DNA of 64,000 bases from Polaribacter sp. ALD11 (lineage in GTDB: Bacteria > Bacteroidota > Bacteroidia > Flavobacteriales > Flavobacteriaceae), in NCBI RefSeq assembly GCF_002831685.1, contig NZ_CP025119.1, forward strand, positions 3,186,501 through 3,250,500, written 5' to 3'. A program made the position numbers and the translations under genes. A model generated the notes under the pieces. The model saw nothing but the letters and a program-made list of their open reading frames with translations. It was not told the DNA's origin and did not search any database. Each line of letters begins with the position of its first letter. Position 1 is the first letter of the stretch. Below are positions 46,151-54,746 of this stretch, in pieces.

Positions 46151-47020
46151 TTATTTTATCGGGATATATATTTCTGTGAGCAGTTCTTCTTTAGGTGTGT
46201 TATCTTCGTCATTTAAATAGAATTCTAGTATCGGTAAGTCTAATAATTCTAGTTTTAAATTAAGGAATATGAAAGGGAATATTAAATTATAAGTTTCATG
46301 TGATTTTTCATGACTTCCTTGATGAGTAAATTTGATGTATTTCTGACTTTTGATAGTCTTAGTTCTAAACAAGTTGTTTTGAATTTTAGTAAATGATTCA
46401 GGAATGATTATTGCAGCACTATATCTACAATTTAGGTCATCAGTAATATGATTGTCGTCTAATATCTCTGCAAGAAAAATAGAATTATCATCTATAATAG
46501 CTAGTTTTTTAGCATAGTTAAGTAGTTTCGACCAAGTTAAAGTTATCTTTTTTATATCACCATACGATCCTTTATGTTCTATGTATAAAATGTTGAAATC
46601 AGGTAATAATTCAATCTTGTAATCAATTTTTTGTTGCACTAAATTAGATTCATTATTTAATTTCTTAGCAGTCGAAATAATTTGGATATTGGCTTTGTTT
46701 CTAAATTTTGAAGGAGAAACACCAAATTTATTTTTAAATGCCTTATTAAATACGGCTAAATCATTAAACCCAATTTTAAAAGCAATATCGCCAATAGCAT
46801 TATTAGTATATTTTAAATTTTCAGCTGCTTTTTCAATTCGGATACGTTTGATGTATTTTCCTATAGATTCTTTGTTTAGAGAGGTAAAAATCCGATTCAT
46901 ATTTCTATATGAATAGTTGGTAATGTTTTCAACTTCTTTAACACTAATAGATTCGTTAAATTTAATAGTAATTAAATCTATAAGTTTATTATATCTTTTT
47001 ATTTGTTCTGAAGAATGCAA
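46151..47020 (-). CDS. AraC-family regulator with GyrI-like effector domain
   Basis: A 289-residue protein with an N-terminal AraC double helix-turn-helix (about 10-110; DIAFKIGFNDLAVFNKAFKN and KFGVSPSKFRN are the classic second HTH). A GyrI/BmrR-like ligand domain (about 130-289, opening IELLPDFNILYIEHKGSYGD) follows. The layout is that of Rob/SbmC-type regulators that bind small hydrophobic or cationic compounds. It probably controls adjacent genes. Confidence 0.88.
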   Translation of the reverse strand: MHSSEQIKRYNKLIDLITIKFNESISVKEVENITNYSYRNMNRIFTSLNKESIGKYIKRIRIEKAAENLKYTNNAIGDIAFKIGFNDLAVFNKAFKNKFGVSPSKFRNKANIQIISTAKKLNNESNLVQQKIDYKIELLPDFNILYIEHKGSYGDIKKITLTWSKLLNYAKKLAIIDDNSIFLAEILDDNHITDDLNCRYSAAIIIPESFTKIQNNLFRTKTIKSQKYIKFTHQGSHEKSHETYNLIFPFIFLNLKLELLDLPILEFYLNDEDNTPKEELLTEIYIPIK

Positions 47021-47093
47021 TAGTTTAAATAAGTTTTTGTCAATTGATTAGAACATAGTCGAATATGTTGTACGTGGCAGTTCGTATGAGTTT

Positions 47094-47540
47094 TTATTTA
47101 TCTAATAATCTTCTATGATAATTTATTTGCCCAAGATGATACGTCAAATGAATAGTTAAATGAATTAATAAATACTCAGTTGATTCTACTTTTGAAAATT
47201 TTAAAACAGGATAATCTTCATTCAATTCTTTATCTGTAACAGAAATAAGTGATTTATTAACCATTTCTATAGTTTCATTTATACGATTAATCAACGTTTG
47301 TCTTGGAACATTTTTTTGGCTAAATTCGAGTTCTCTATTTCTAATATAGTTTGTTTGTCCAATTTCTTTTCCAATAAAGGTGTGTAAATTTCCAATTAGA
47401 TGTAACGTTAAGTTTCCTGCTGAATTAGAAATATTTTTTTCTAATCGCCAAATATTTGCTTCATTTTTATAAAGTTCTATTTCTGTAATTAATTTATTCA
47501 GGTCTCTTTCAAGAAACGTTATTAATGATTTTGTATTCAT
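47094..47540 (-). CDS. DinB-family four-helix protein
   Basis: A 148-residue DinB/DUF1572-like protein. Conserved histidines in HLIGNLHTFIG, HLTIHLTYHLGQINYH form the expected metal triad of the fold. Family members include bacillithiol- and mycothiol-dependent transferases, but most are uncharacterised. It lies in the accessory block just inside the right direct repeat, downstream of no obvious promoter box. Confidence 0.85.
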   Translation of the reverse strand: MNTKSLITFLERDLNKLITEIELYKNEANIWRLEKNISNSAGNLTLHLIGNLHTFIGKEIGQTNYIRNRELEFSQKNVPRQTLINRINETIEMVNKSLISVTDKELNEDYPVLKFSKVESTEYLLIHLTIHLTYHLGQINYHRRLLDK

Positions 47541-47617
47541 CTATTTAATTATAATTTACTACTATATAAATAAAATTAGCATTCATATGCTGCTGTTTTA
47601 GGAACTTGTATACCTAA

Positions 47618-47630
47618 TTAGCGAAGTTAT
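47618..47630. repeat. Direct repeat, right copy
   Basis: TTAGCGAAGTTAT, identical to 44732-44744. It is preceded by TATACC, followed by T- and A-rich sequence similar to the left copy, and lies between the DinB gene and the core MazG-like gene. Confidence 0.6.
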
Positions 47631-47670
47631 ATTTTTAAAATACAAACAAACAAAATCATTTCAAAACTTT

Positions 47671-47678
47671 TACCTTTG
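47671..47678 (+). promoter_or_regulatory. -7 box for the MazG-like gene
   Basis: TACCTTTG matches TAnnTTTG, 35 bases before the ATG at 47714. No TTG is present at standard spacing. Confidence 0.45.
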
Positions 47679-47713
47679 AGTTTTAAAACCTTCAATCTTT
47701 CAATAAAAGAAAC

Positions 47714-48040
47714 ATGAACATAGAAAACGCACAAAAGCAAGTAGACGATTGGATTAAAAATCATGGAGTTCGTTATTTTAATGAACTTACAAACATGGCG
47801 CAATTAACAGAAGAAGTTGGTGAAGTTGCAAGAATAATTGCAAGACGTTATGGTGAACAAAGTGAAAAAGAATCTGATAAAAATAAAGATTTAGGTGAAG
47901 AATTGGCAGATGTTATGTTCGTTGTCTTATGTTTGGCAAATCAAACAGGAATCAATTTACAAGGTGCTTTTGAAAAAAAATTAGATATTAAAACAAAACG
48001 CGATCACGATCGCCATCATAACAATCAAAAATTACAATAG
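47714..48040 (+). CDS. MazG-like nucleotide pyrophosphohydrolase
   Basis: A 108-residue all-alpha NTP pyrophosphatase. The metal-binding residues are in QLTEEVGEVARII (ExxE) and DLGEELADVMFVV (ExxD), as in single-domain MazG proteins. It hydrolyses nucleoside triphosphates to monophosphates and PPi, probably cleaning the nucleotide pool. The next small membrane gene starts one base after its stop. Confidence 0.9.
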   Translation: MNIENAQKQVDDWIKNHGVRYFNELTNMAQLTEEVGEVARIIARRYGEQSEKESDKNKDLGEELADVMFVVLCLANQTGINLQGAFEKKLDIKTKRDHDRHHNNQKLQ

Positions 48041-48041
48041 A

Positions 48042-48290
48042 ATGACTTTTTTAGAAAAAACAAAACAACCACTTTTTTGGAATAATTTCGCAAAAGTAGC
48101 CATCCCTTTTTTTATCATGGTAACCTTAATTTCATTATTTATGAATAGCTGGGGCGATATTTTTGCAGGCGATTTTGCAAAAGTAAATGAAGTTAATTTT
48201 GCCGACGGAAAATGGATGAGTTTCTGGGGGCTTAAAGTTTTTTTAAGTGCTTTTTATGGTTTTTACGTCACCAATAAAAAAATGAAGTAA
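48042..48290 (+). CDS. Small membrane protein of unknown function
   Basis: An 82-residue protein with a hydrophobic helix at about 20-38 (VAIPFFIMVTLISLFMN) and a second at about 61-76 (FWGLKVFLSAFYGFYV). It is not a recognised family. Coupling to the MazG-like gene (one-base gap) and a terminator downstream suggest a two-gene operon. Confidence 0.75.
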   Translation: MTFLEKTKQPLFWNNFAKVAIPFFIMVTLISLFMNSWGDIFAGDFAKVNEVNFADGKWMSFWGLKVFLSAFYGFYVTNKKMK

Positions 48291-48348
48291 ACAATATATT
48301 AGTTTTTAACGAATCGTTATAACATACTTTTCTGTAAAAATATATTTT

Positions 48349-48409
48349 AACACATAGGTATGTAGAGAATAAAATGATCTGTTTTCTATATGCTTATGTG
48401 TTATTTTTT
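48349..48409 (+). terminator. Long hairpin terminator after the MazG-like operon
   Basis: AACACATAGGTATGTAGAGA (48349-48368) pairs with 48383-48402 over 20 bp with a few mismatches, then a T-rich run follows. It is 59 bases after the last stop. Confidence 0.65.
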
Positions 48410-48551
48410 ATTACTTCAATTATTCTATAATTACAAGCAACATTAAATACGAAGGTCTTTAGTCTAAGCTTGTGGAATATTAAAAATAAAATTTAATAAA
48501 GGTCTTAGAATACTTCTTTACTTTATAGCTGTAAAATATTCACCATAAAAT

Positions 48552-48581
48552 TTGGTAGTTTTTTTTTGTGCGTTAACTTTG
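48552..48581 (+). promoter_or_regulatory. Promoter of aroA
   Basis: TTG at 48552-48554 and TAACTTTG at 48574-48581 are separated by 19 bases, the ideal Bacteroidota spacing. The start codon is 55 bases downstream. Confidence 0.7.
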
Positions 48582-48635
48582 CTTTTAGAAGTAAAAACAA
48601 GTAAGTAGCTATTATAATTAAAATCAGTTTTTAGA

Positions 48636-49865
48636 ATGGACATATTGTTAAATGTTTTAGAGGATAAGAAAATAAAGGAAGAAATTACAATTTCTGGTTC
48701 TAAAAGCGAATCGAATCGATTACTTATTTTACAAAACTTGTTTCCAGAAATTGAGATTGAAAACTTGTCAGATTCTGATGATTCTATTCATATGCAACAC
48801 GCACTTTCTACTGATAAAGAAACTGTAGATATTGGTCATGCAGGAACTGCAATGCGTTTTTTAACCTCGTATTTTGCCGTAAAGAATGGAAGAGAAGTAG
48901 TGCTTACTGGTTCTGAAAGAATGCAAAACAGACCAATTGAAATTTTGGTGAATGCGTTAACAGATTTAGGTGCAGAAATTTCTTACGAAGACAAAGTTGG
49001 GTATCCACCAATTAGAATCAAAGGAAAAAAGATAACCAAAGCAAAAGTTGAAATTAACGGAAACGTAAGTAGCCAATATATTTCGTCTTTATTATTGATT
49101 GCTTCAAAATTAGAAAACGGACTAGAAATTGAATTGCTAGGTAAAATTACTTCGATTCCGTATATTAACATGACGTTGAGTTTATTGAATCAATTGGGAA
49201 TTGAGACAACTTTTGTAGGAAATAGCATTAAAGTATTTCCAAAGAAATCAATAGAAAAGCAAACCGTTGTTGTAGAGTCAGATTGGTCTTCTGCTAGTTA
49301 TTTTTATTCCATAATTGCATCTGCAGAAATTGGTTCGGAAATAAAATTAACGGCATACAAAAAAGAAAGCTTACAAGGCGATTCTTGTTTAACAGAAATC
49401 TATAAACATTTTGGTGTAGAAACTGTTTTTGGCGAGAATTTTATCACCCTAAAAAAAGAAAGAAGTTCTAATTTACAAACATTAGAAATCGATCTTAAAA
49501 ATGCACCAGATATTGCACAAACAATTGCAGTAACTTGTTTTTCTGAAGGAATTTCTTGTAATTTAACGGGTTTGCATACCTTAAAAATTAAGGAAACAGA
49601 CAGATTAGAAGCTTTAAAAGAAGAATTAACAAATTTAGGAGCTTCGATTTCTGTGACGAATGAGAGTTTGCTTTTAGAAAAATCTTCAGAAATAAACAAA
49701 AACATTGCTATTAAAACATATAACGATCATCGAATGGCAATGGCTTTTGCTCCTTTAGCTTTAAAGGTTCCTATAAAAATTTTAAATGCTGAAGTAGTTA
49801 CAAAGTCGTTTCAAAAATTTTGGGAAGACATGCAACAAATTGGTATTAAGGTAGAAGAAGTGTAA
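48636..49865 (+). CDS. aroA: 3-phosphoshikimate 1-carboxyvinyltransferase (EPSP synthase)
   Basis: A 409-residue enzyme joining shikimate-3-P and PEP in aromatic amino-acid synthesis. Key blocks are SGSKSESNRLL (substrate lysine), IGHAGTAMRFL (67-76), NVSSQYISSLL, and LKETDR-like IKETDRLEAL plus YNDHRMAMAFAP near the end. The residue after GTAMR, normally proline in E. coli-type enzymes, is Phe75, which seems usual for Bacteroidota. It appears to be transcribed alone. Confidence 0.95.
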   Translation: MDILLNVLEDKKIKEEITISGSKSESNRLLILQNLFPEIEIENLSDSDDSIHMQHALSTDKETVDIGHAGTAMRFLTSYFAVKNGREVVLTGSERMQNRPIEILVNALTDLGAEISYEDKVGYPPIRIKGKKITKAKVEINGNVSSQYISSLLLIASKLENGLEIELLGKITSIPYINMTLSLLNQLGIETTFVGNSIKVFPKKSIEKQTVVVESDWSSASYFYSIIASAEIGSEIKLTAYKKESLQGDSCLTEIYKHFGVETVFGENFITLKKERSSNLQTLEIDLKNAPDIAQTIAVTCFSEGISCNLTGLHTLKIKETDRLEALKEELTNLGASISVTNESLLLEKSSEINKNIAIKTYNDHRMAMAFAPLALKVPIKILNAEVVTKSFQKFWEDMQQIGIKVEEV

Positions 49866-49881
49866 ATAAAAGGCGAAACAC

Positions 49882-49913
49882 TTGACAACGCCTATTCCGA
49901 TATCGTATCTTTG
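49882..49913 (+). promoter_or_regulatory. Promoter of queA
   Basis: TTG (49882-49884), a 21-base spacer and TATCTTTG (49906-49913) fit the consensus; the queA ATG is 23 bases on. Confidence 0.65.
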
Positions 49914-49936
49914 TAGCTTTTAGAAGATACACATAT

Positions 49937-50986
49937 ATGAAATTATCGCACTTTGAATTTGAGTTACCAGAAGAGTTGTTAGCAATTTACCCTGCTGAGC
50001 ATAGAGATGAATCTCGTTTGATGGTATTGAATAGGGCAGAACAAACTATAGAACATAAACAGTTTAAAGACGTTATAGATTACTTTGATGAAGGTGATGT
50101 GATGATGTTGAACAACACCAAAGTTTTTCCTGCAAGAATGTTTGGAAACAAAGAAAAAACAGGTGCTAGAATTGAAGTTTTCTTATTAAGAGAATTAAAT
50201 GCAGAAAATAGATTGTGGGATGTTTTAGTAGATCCTGCAAGAAAAATTAGAATTGGAAACAAATTATTTTTTGGTGAAGATGATAGTTTAGTAGCAGAAG
50301 TAATAGACAATACAACCTCTAGAGGTAGAACTTTACGTTTCTTGTATGACGGTTCTTATGAAGAGTTTAGAGCGAAGTTATTAGAATTGGGGCAAACACC
50401 ATTGCCAAAAGCAATTGCTAGAGAAGTAGAGGCCTCAGATAAAGAAAGATACCAAACTATTTTTGCAAAGCATGAAGGTGCTGTAGCTGCACCAAGCGCA
50501 GGTTTACATTTTTCTAAACACTTATTAAAGCGTTTAGAAATTAAAGGAATAGATTTTGCAGAAATGACTTTACATGTTGGTTTAGGTACTTTTAGCGCAG
50601 TTGAGGTAGAAGATTTATCTAAGCATAAAATGGATTCTGAGCAAATTGTGATTCCTGAGGAAACTGCAACATTGATTAATAAAGCGAAGAAAGAGAAAAG
50701 AAGAATTTGTGCTGTTGGAACTACAGTAATGAGAACGGTAGAGTCTTCTGTTTCTTCTAAGCATGAATTAAATGCATTTGAAGGTTGGACAAATAAATTT
50801 ATTTTTCCGCCGCATGAATTTAGTATTGCCACTGCAATGATTACTAATTTTCACGAACCAAAATCTACATTGCTAATGCAAGCTGCAGCTTTTGGTGGGT
50901 TTGATTTTGTTATGGAAGCATACAAAGTAGCAATTAAAGAAGGTTATAAATTCTCTACATACGGAGATGCTATGCTAATTATATAA
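49937..50986 (+). CDS. queA: S-adenosylmethionine:tRNA ribosyltransferase-isomerase QueA
   Basis: A 349-residue enzyme that transfers the ribose of SAM to preQ1 in tRNA, forming epoxyqueuosine. Signatures are [21 protein letters not shown] at the start, [26 protein letters not shown], and [14 protein letters not shown]. The C-terminal [17 protein letters not shown] is also diagnostic. Flanked by its own promoter and terminator. Confidence 0.96.
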   Translation: MKLSHFEFELPEELLAIYPAEHRDESRLMVLNRAEQTIEHKQFKDVIDYFDEGDVMMLNNTKVFPARMFGNKEKTGARIEVFLLRELNAENRLWDVLVDPARKIRIGNKLFFGEDDSLVAEVIDNTTSRGRTLRFLYDGSYEEFRAKLLELGQTPLPKAIAREVEASDKERYQTIFAKHEGAVAAPSAGLHFSKHLLKRLEIKGIDFAEMTLHVGLGTFSAVEVEDLSKHKMDSEQIVIPEETATLINKAKKEKRRICAVGTTVMRTVESSVSSKHELNAFEGWTNKFIFPPHEFSIATAMITNFHEPKSTLLMQAAAFGGFDFVMEAYKVAIKEGYKFSTYGDAMLII

Positions 50987-51008
50987 TTCAATTTTTTATT
51001 GAAACATT

Positions 51009-51037
51009 AAAACCTCGCATTTTTAATGCGAGGTTTT
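51009..51037 (+). terminator. Terminator after queA
   Basis: A perfect 12-bp stem AAAACCTCGCAT/ATGCGAGGTTTT (51009-51020, 51026-51037) with a 5-base loop. The rlmN -7 box begins two bases after the stem, so terminator and next promoter abut. Confidence 0.8.
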
Positions 51038-51038
51038 G

Positions 51039-51046
51039 TATTTTTG
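51039..51046 (+). promoter_or_regulatory. -7 box of rlmN, very close to the start codon
   Basis: TATTTTTG matches TAnnTTTG and ends seven bases before ATG 51054. Transcription from it would begin at or within a few bases of the start codon, giving a leaderless or nearly leaderless mRNA. The -33 region falls inside the queA terminator and has no TTG. Confidence 0.5.
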
Positions 51047-51053
51047 CAATCTA

Positions 51054-52094
51054 ATGGAAGTTAAAAAAAGAGATATAAGAGCATTAACAAAGGACGAATT
51101 AAGATTCTTTTTTGTTGAAAATAACGATAAAGCTTTTCGTGGAAATCAGGTGTATGAATGGCTTTGGAGTAAGTCTTTACATACGTTTGAAGAAATGACA
51201 AACATTTCTAAAGAAACTAGAGAAATGTTGGCAGCAAACTTTGTTATCAATCATATTAAAGTAGATTCCATGCAAAAAAGTAAGGATGGAACTATTAAAA
51301 ACGGAATTAAATTACACGACGGCTTAATTGTTGAATCTGTACTAATTCCAACAGAAAAAAGAACAACAGCCTGTGTTTCTAGTCAGGTTGGTTGTAGTTT
51401 AGATTGTAAATTCTGCGCAACTTCTCGCTTAAAAAGAATGCGTAATCTAAATCCAGATGAAATTTACGATCAAGTTGTAGTTATAGACAAACAAAGTAGA
51501 TTATACTTCAATCATAAATTAACAAATATTGTTTTTATGGGAATGGGAGAGCCCTTAATGAACTATAAAAATATGATGAAGTCTATAGAAATGATTACTT
51601 CTCCAGAAGGTTTAGGAATGTCTTCTAAAAGAATTACTGTTTCTACTTCTGGTGTGCCAAAAATGATAAAAATGATGGCAGACGAAGAAGTGAAATTTAA
51701 CTTAGCGGTTTCTTTACATTCTGCAATAGATGAAGTAAGAACCTCTATTATGCCCTTTAATGCTACGTTTCCGTTAAAAGATTTAAAAGAATCTTTAGAA
51801 TACTGGTATGAAAAAACAGGTAGAGCAATTACCTATGAATACATTGTTTGGGACGGAATTAACGATAAAAAAGAAGATATAAAGGCTTTGGTTGCATTTT
51901 GTAAAGCAGTGCCTTGTAAAGTAAATTTAATCGAATACAACCCTATTGATGATGGCGAGTTTCAGCAGGCACATTCCTCTGCAATAAATAATTATATATC
52001 TAATTTAGAAATGAACGACATTACTGTAAATGTAAGAAGAAGTAGAGGGAAAGATATTGATGCTGCTTGCGGGCAATTAGCGAATAAATCTTAA
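51054..52094 (+). CDS. rlmN: Dual-specificity 23S rRNA/tRNA adenine C2-methyltransferase RlmN
   Basis: A 346-residue radical SAM methyltransferase acting on A2503 of 23S rRNA and A37 of some tRNAs. The 4Fe-4S site is Cys114, Cys118 and Cys121 in GCSLDCKFCATS. The methyl-carrying cysteine is in the C-terminal DAACGQLA, and FMGMGEPL follows the SAM loop. I start at ATG 51054; the frame is open from TTG 51036 but that lies in the terminator and promoter. Confidence 0.95.
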   Translation: MEVKKRDIRALTKDELRFFFVENNDKAFRGNQVYEWLWSKSLHTFEEMTNISKETREMLAANFVINHIKVDSMQKSKDGTIKNGIKLHDGLIVESVLIPTEKRTTACVSSQVGCSLDCKFCATSRLKRMRNLNPDEIYDQVVVIDKQSRLYFNHKLTNIVFMGMGEPLMNYKNMMKSIEMITSPEGLGMSSKRITVSTSGVPKMIKMMADEEVKFNLAVSLHSAIDEVRTSIMPFNATFPLKDLKESLEYWYEKTGRAITYEYIVWDGINDKKEDIKALVAFCKAVPCKVNLIEYNPIDDGEFQQAHSSAINNYISNLEMNDITVNVRRSRGKDIDAACGQLANKS

Positions 52095-52149
52095 CAGATT
52101 TTTAGACCTCTGGAGTATGCAAAAGTGTTAAAGTCTTGTTTATATTTCT

Positions 52150-52157
52150 TATTTTTG
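52150..52157 (+). promoter_or_regulatory. -7 box of the polyprenyl synthetase gene
   Basis: TATTTTTG ends six bases before the ATG at 52164, the same near-leaderless geometry as rlmN. The only nearby TTG (52136) is too close, so the promoter may be extended or atypical. Confidence 0.45.
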
Positions 52158-52163
52158 TAAAGC

Positions 52164-53141
52164 ATGAGACCAGTAGAAATAATTAAACTTCCCATTAAAA
52201 ATGAAATGGAACTCTTTGAAGAAAAGTTCAAAGATTCTATGCTTTCTAAAGTTCCGCTTTTAAATAGAATTACCTATTATATTGTACGTAGAAAAGGTAA
52301 ACAAATGCGACCAATGTTTGTTTTTTTAGTTGCAAAAATGGTTTCTAATGGAGGTTTCGATGAAAGAACTTATAGAGGAGCTGCTGTTGTAGAATTAATC
52401 CACACAGCAACTTTAGTACATGATGATGTAGTAGATGATAGTAACAGACGTAGAGGTTTTTTCTCTGTGAATGCACTATGGAAAAATAAAATTGCGGTTT
52501 TGGTAGGAGATTTTTTATTATCTAAAGGATTATTATTGTCCATAGACAATGAAGATTTCGATTTGCTAAAATTGATTTCTATTGCCGTTCGTGAAATGAG
52601 TGAGGGCGAATTACTTCAAATAGAAAAAGCAAGAAAATTAGACATTACAGAAGATATTTATTTTGATATTATTCGAAAGAAAACAGCAACTTTAATTGCT
52701 GCTTGTTGTGGTATTGGAGCAGCGTCTGTTGGTGCGAATCAAGATTGTGTTCGGAAAATGCGAAAATTTGGTGAGTATATTGGGGTTGCTTTTCAAATTA
52801 AAGATGATTTATTTGATTATTCAGATGAAAAAATAGGGAAACCAACAGGTATTGATATTAAAGAACAAAAAATGACCTTGCCTCTAATTTACACCTTAAA
52901 TAATTGTACTAAGAAAGAAAAATCTTGGTTGATTAATTCGATTAAGAAACATAACAAGGATAAAAAAAGAGTAAAAGAAGTAATTGCTTTTGTGAAAAAT
53001 AATGGTGGAATCGAGTACACAACCACCAAAATGAACGATTACAAAAACAAGGCTTTATCTATTTTAGAAGGTTTTCCAGAATCTGAATATAAAAACTCTT
53101 TAAAAACAATGATAGATTACGTTGTAGAGCGTAAGATATAA
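52164..53141 (+). CDS. Trans-polyprenyl diphosphate synthase
   Basis: A 325-residue all-alpha isoprenyl synthase that extends allylic diphosphates with IPP. The first aspartate-rich motif is HDDVVDDSNRRRG, the second is FQIKDDLFDYSDE; the RKGKQMRPMFV block binds IPP. Small residues before the first motif suggest a medium-to-long chain product such as octaprenyl or solanesyl, but this is only inferred. It would draw on the mevalonate-pathway genes at 38-41 kb. Confidence 0.92.
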   Translation: MRPVEIIKLPIKNEMELFEEKFKDSMLSKVPLLNRITYYIVRRKGKQMRPMFVFLVAKMVSNGGFDERTYRGAAVVELIHTATLVHDDVVDDSNRRRGFFSVNALWKNKIAVLVGDFLLSKGLLLSIDNEDFDLLKLISIAVREMSEGELLQIEKARKLDITEDIYFDIIRKKTATLIAACCGIGAASVGANQDCVRKMRKFGEYIGVAFQIKDDLFDYSDEKIGKPTGIDIKEQKMTLPLIYTLNNCTKKEKSWLINSIKKHNKDKKRVKEVIAFVKNNGGIEYTTTKMNDYKNKALSILEGFPESEYKNSLKTMIDYVVERKI

Positions 53142-53155
53142 GAGTTACGCTACTT

Positions 53156-54664
53156 TTATAAAGTTAGTAATTCCTCTACAAACTCTCTAGAATTAGATAA
53201 TCTTGGTACTTTATGCTGGCCACCTAACTTGTTCTTTTTCTTTAACCAACTATAAAATAAACCTTCTTTTGCTAGGTGTACTTTTGGCGCCATTAAAGTA
53301 ATATTCAAATAACGTTTAGCTTCATAATCTGAGTTTATAGATTTTAATGCATTGTCTAAAACTTCAGAAAAATACCCCATAGAATTTGGTTTTTTACTGA
53401 ATTCTATAATCCATTCATGTCCTCCTTTTTCTTTTCCTTGCATAAAAATAGGGCCAACGGTATAATCTGAAATTGCAGCAGAAGCTTTTTCACAAGCAAG
53501 TTTTAATGCATCTTCTACGTTTTCGATATTTAACTCTTCACCAAAAACATTTATATAATGTTTTGTTCGTCCTGTAATTTTAATTCGATAAGGTTCTAGC
53601 GAAGTAAAACGAATGGTATCACCAATTAGATAACGCCATAATCCGCCATTTGTGGTAATTATTAAAGCATAATCTGTATCCTTTTTAACATCAGCAAGCG
53701 TTATTGTTTTAGAATCTTCGCCATGATATTCGCTCATTGGAATAAACTCATAGAAAATTCCGTAATCTAACATTAATAACAATTCTTTAGAATGGTTTCT
53801 ATCTTGAATCGCGAAAAAACCTTCCGAAGCATTGTAAATTTCGTAGTATTTAAAAGTAGCTTTTGGAATAATTTTTTTGTACTGTTCTCGATACGGGTTA
53901 AAGTTTACGCCTCCATGAAAATACACTTCTAAATTTGGCCAAACTTCTAGAATGTTTTCTTTTCCTGTTCTTTCTAAAACACGATTTAGCAACACCAACA
54001 TCCAACTTGGTACGCCCGCTAAACTTGTAATATTTTCGTTAATGGTTTCATCAATAATTGCATCCATTTTGGTTTCCCAATCGCTCATTAAAGCAACTTC
54101 TTGACTAGGAGCAGAGCTAAAGTCTGCCCAAAAAGGCATGTTTTCAATAATAATTGCAGATAAATCGCCAAAGTGAGAACCATTGTCCTGGTAGACTTCC
54201 GAACTACCACCCAATCGCAACCCTTTACCTGTAAATAATTGTGTTTTTGGGTTGTTATTAATGTAATTACACAACATGTCTTTACCCGCTTTCATATGGC
54301 AATATTCTAAAGCATCATCAGAAACAGGAATAAATTTACTTTTTGCATTTGTTGTTCCACTAGATTTTGCAAACCATTTTATTTCTGAAGGCCAAAATAA
54401 ATTTTGCTCCCCTTTTCGACAGCGTTCAATTAAAGGTTCGAAAGTTTCATATTTCTGAATGGGAACATTTGCAGCAAAATCTTTATGGTTTTTTATGCTC
54501 GAAAAATTATTTTCTTTTCCTAATTCGGTGTTTTTAGCAGTGTTTAATAATTTTATAAGTAACTCGTTTTGTACATCTATTGGGTATTTTAAAAATAACT
54601 CAATTTGATGTTTTCGTTTCTTCAAAAACCAAGAAATTATAGAATTGATAATCTGAAAAGCCAT
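53156..54664 (-). CDS. GH3-family acyl-adenylate-forming protein
   Basis: A 502-residue member of the GH3 (auxin-responsive promoter) family within the ANL adenylating enzymes. The ATP loop is KSSGTTNAKSKFIPVS, followed by GGLWRYLIGDTIRF and KITGRTKHYINVFGEEL, which carry the adenylation residues. Plant members join amino acids to hormones; the bacterial substrates are unknown. It is convergent with the polyprenyl synthetase (14-bp gap) and divergent from the DUF2797 gene. Confidence 0.9.
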   Translation of the reverse strand: MAFQIINSIISWFLKKRKHQIELFLKYPIDVQNELLIKLLNTAKNTELGKENNFSSIKNHKDFAANVPIQKYETFEPLIERCRKGEQNLFWPSEIKWFAKSSGTTNAKSKFIPVSDDALEYCHMKAGKDMLCNYINNNPKTQLFTGKGLRLGGSSEVYQDNGSHFGDLSAIIIENMPFWADFSSAPSQEVALMSDWETKMDAIIDETINENITSLAGVPSWMLVLLNRVLERTGKENILEVWPNLEVYFHGGVNFNPYREQYKKIIPKATFKYYEIYNASEGFFAIQDRNHSKELLLMLDYGIFYEFIPMSEYHGEDSKTITLADVKKDTDYALIITTNGGLWRYLIGDTIRFTSLEPYRIKITGRTKHYINVFGEELNIENVEDALKLACEKASAAISDYTVGPIFMQGKEKGGHEWIIEFSKKPNSMGYFSEVLDNALKSINSDYEAKRYLNITLMAPKVHLAKEGLFYSWLKKKNKLGGQHKVPRLSNSREFVEELLTL

Positions 54665-54746
54665 ATAAATGCGTAAATTTGTTTTGGACGATTTTAGAAC
54701 AATTATCGTTTTAAAACCAAAGTCTAAAAATACTAAAATTTGTGCA

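Larger units (their letters stand above)
48291..48635. other. 345-bp intergenic region without a gene
   Basis: It holds the terminator of the preceding operon (48349-48409) and the aroA promoter (48552-48581). Between them, about 48415-48550, is AT-rich sequence with a short near-repeat AGGTCTTTAG/AGGTCTTAGA at about 48453 and 48500. I see no open frame worth calling. Confidence 0.6.

Noticed and set aside
42732..47640. Prophage or integrative element
   Set aside because: No integrase, transposase, phage structural or conjugation genes are present; only boundary-like repeats, so it is reported as an accessory block.
50356..50832. Minus-strand ORF of 158 codons inside queA
   Set aside because: Long only because of codon bias in the real gene; composition is Ser/Leu/Ile-rich noise.
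54669..54746. Upstream extension of the DUF2797 protein
   Set aside because: Family members start at the MIYQGVL-type methionine; the extension lies in the divergent promoter region.
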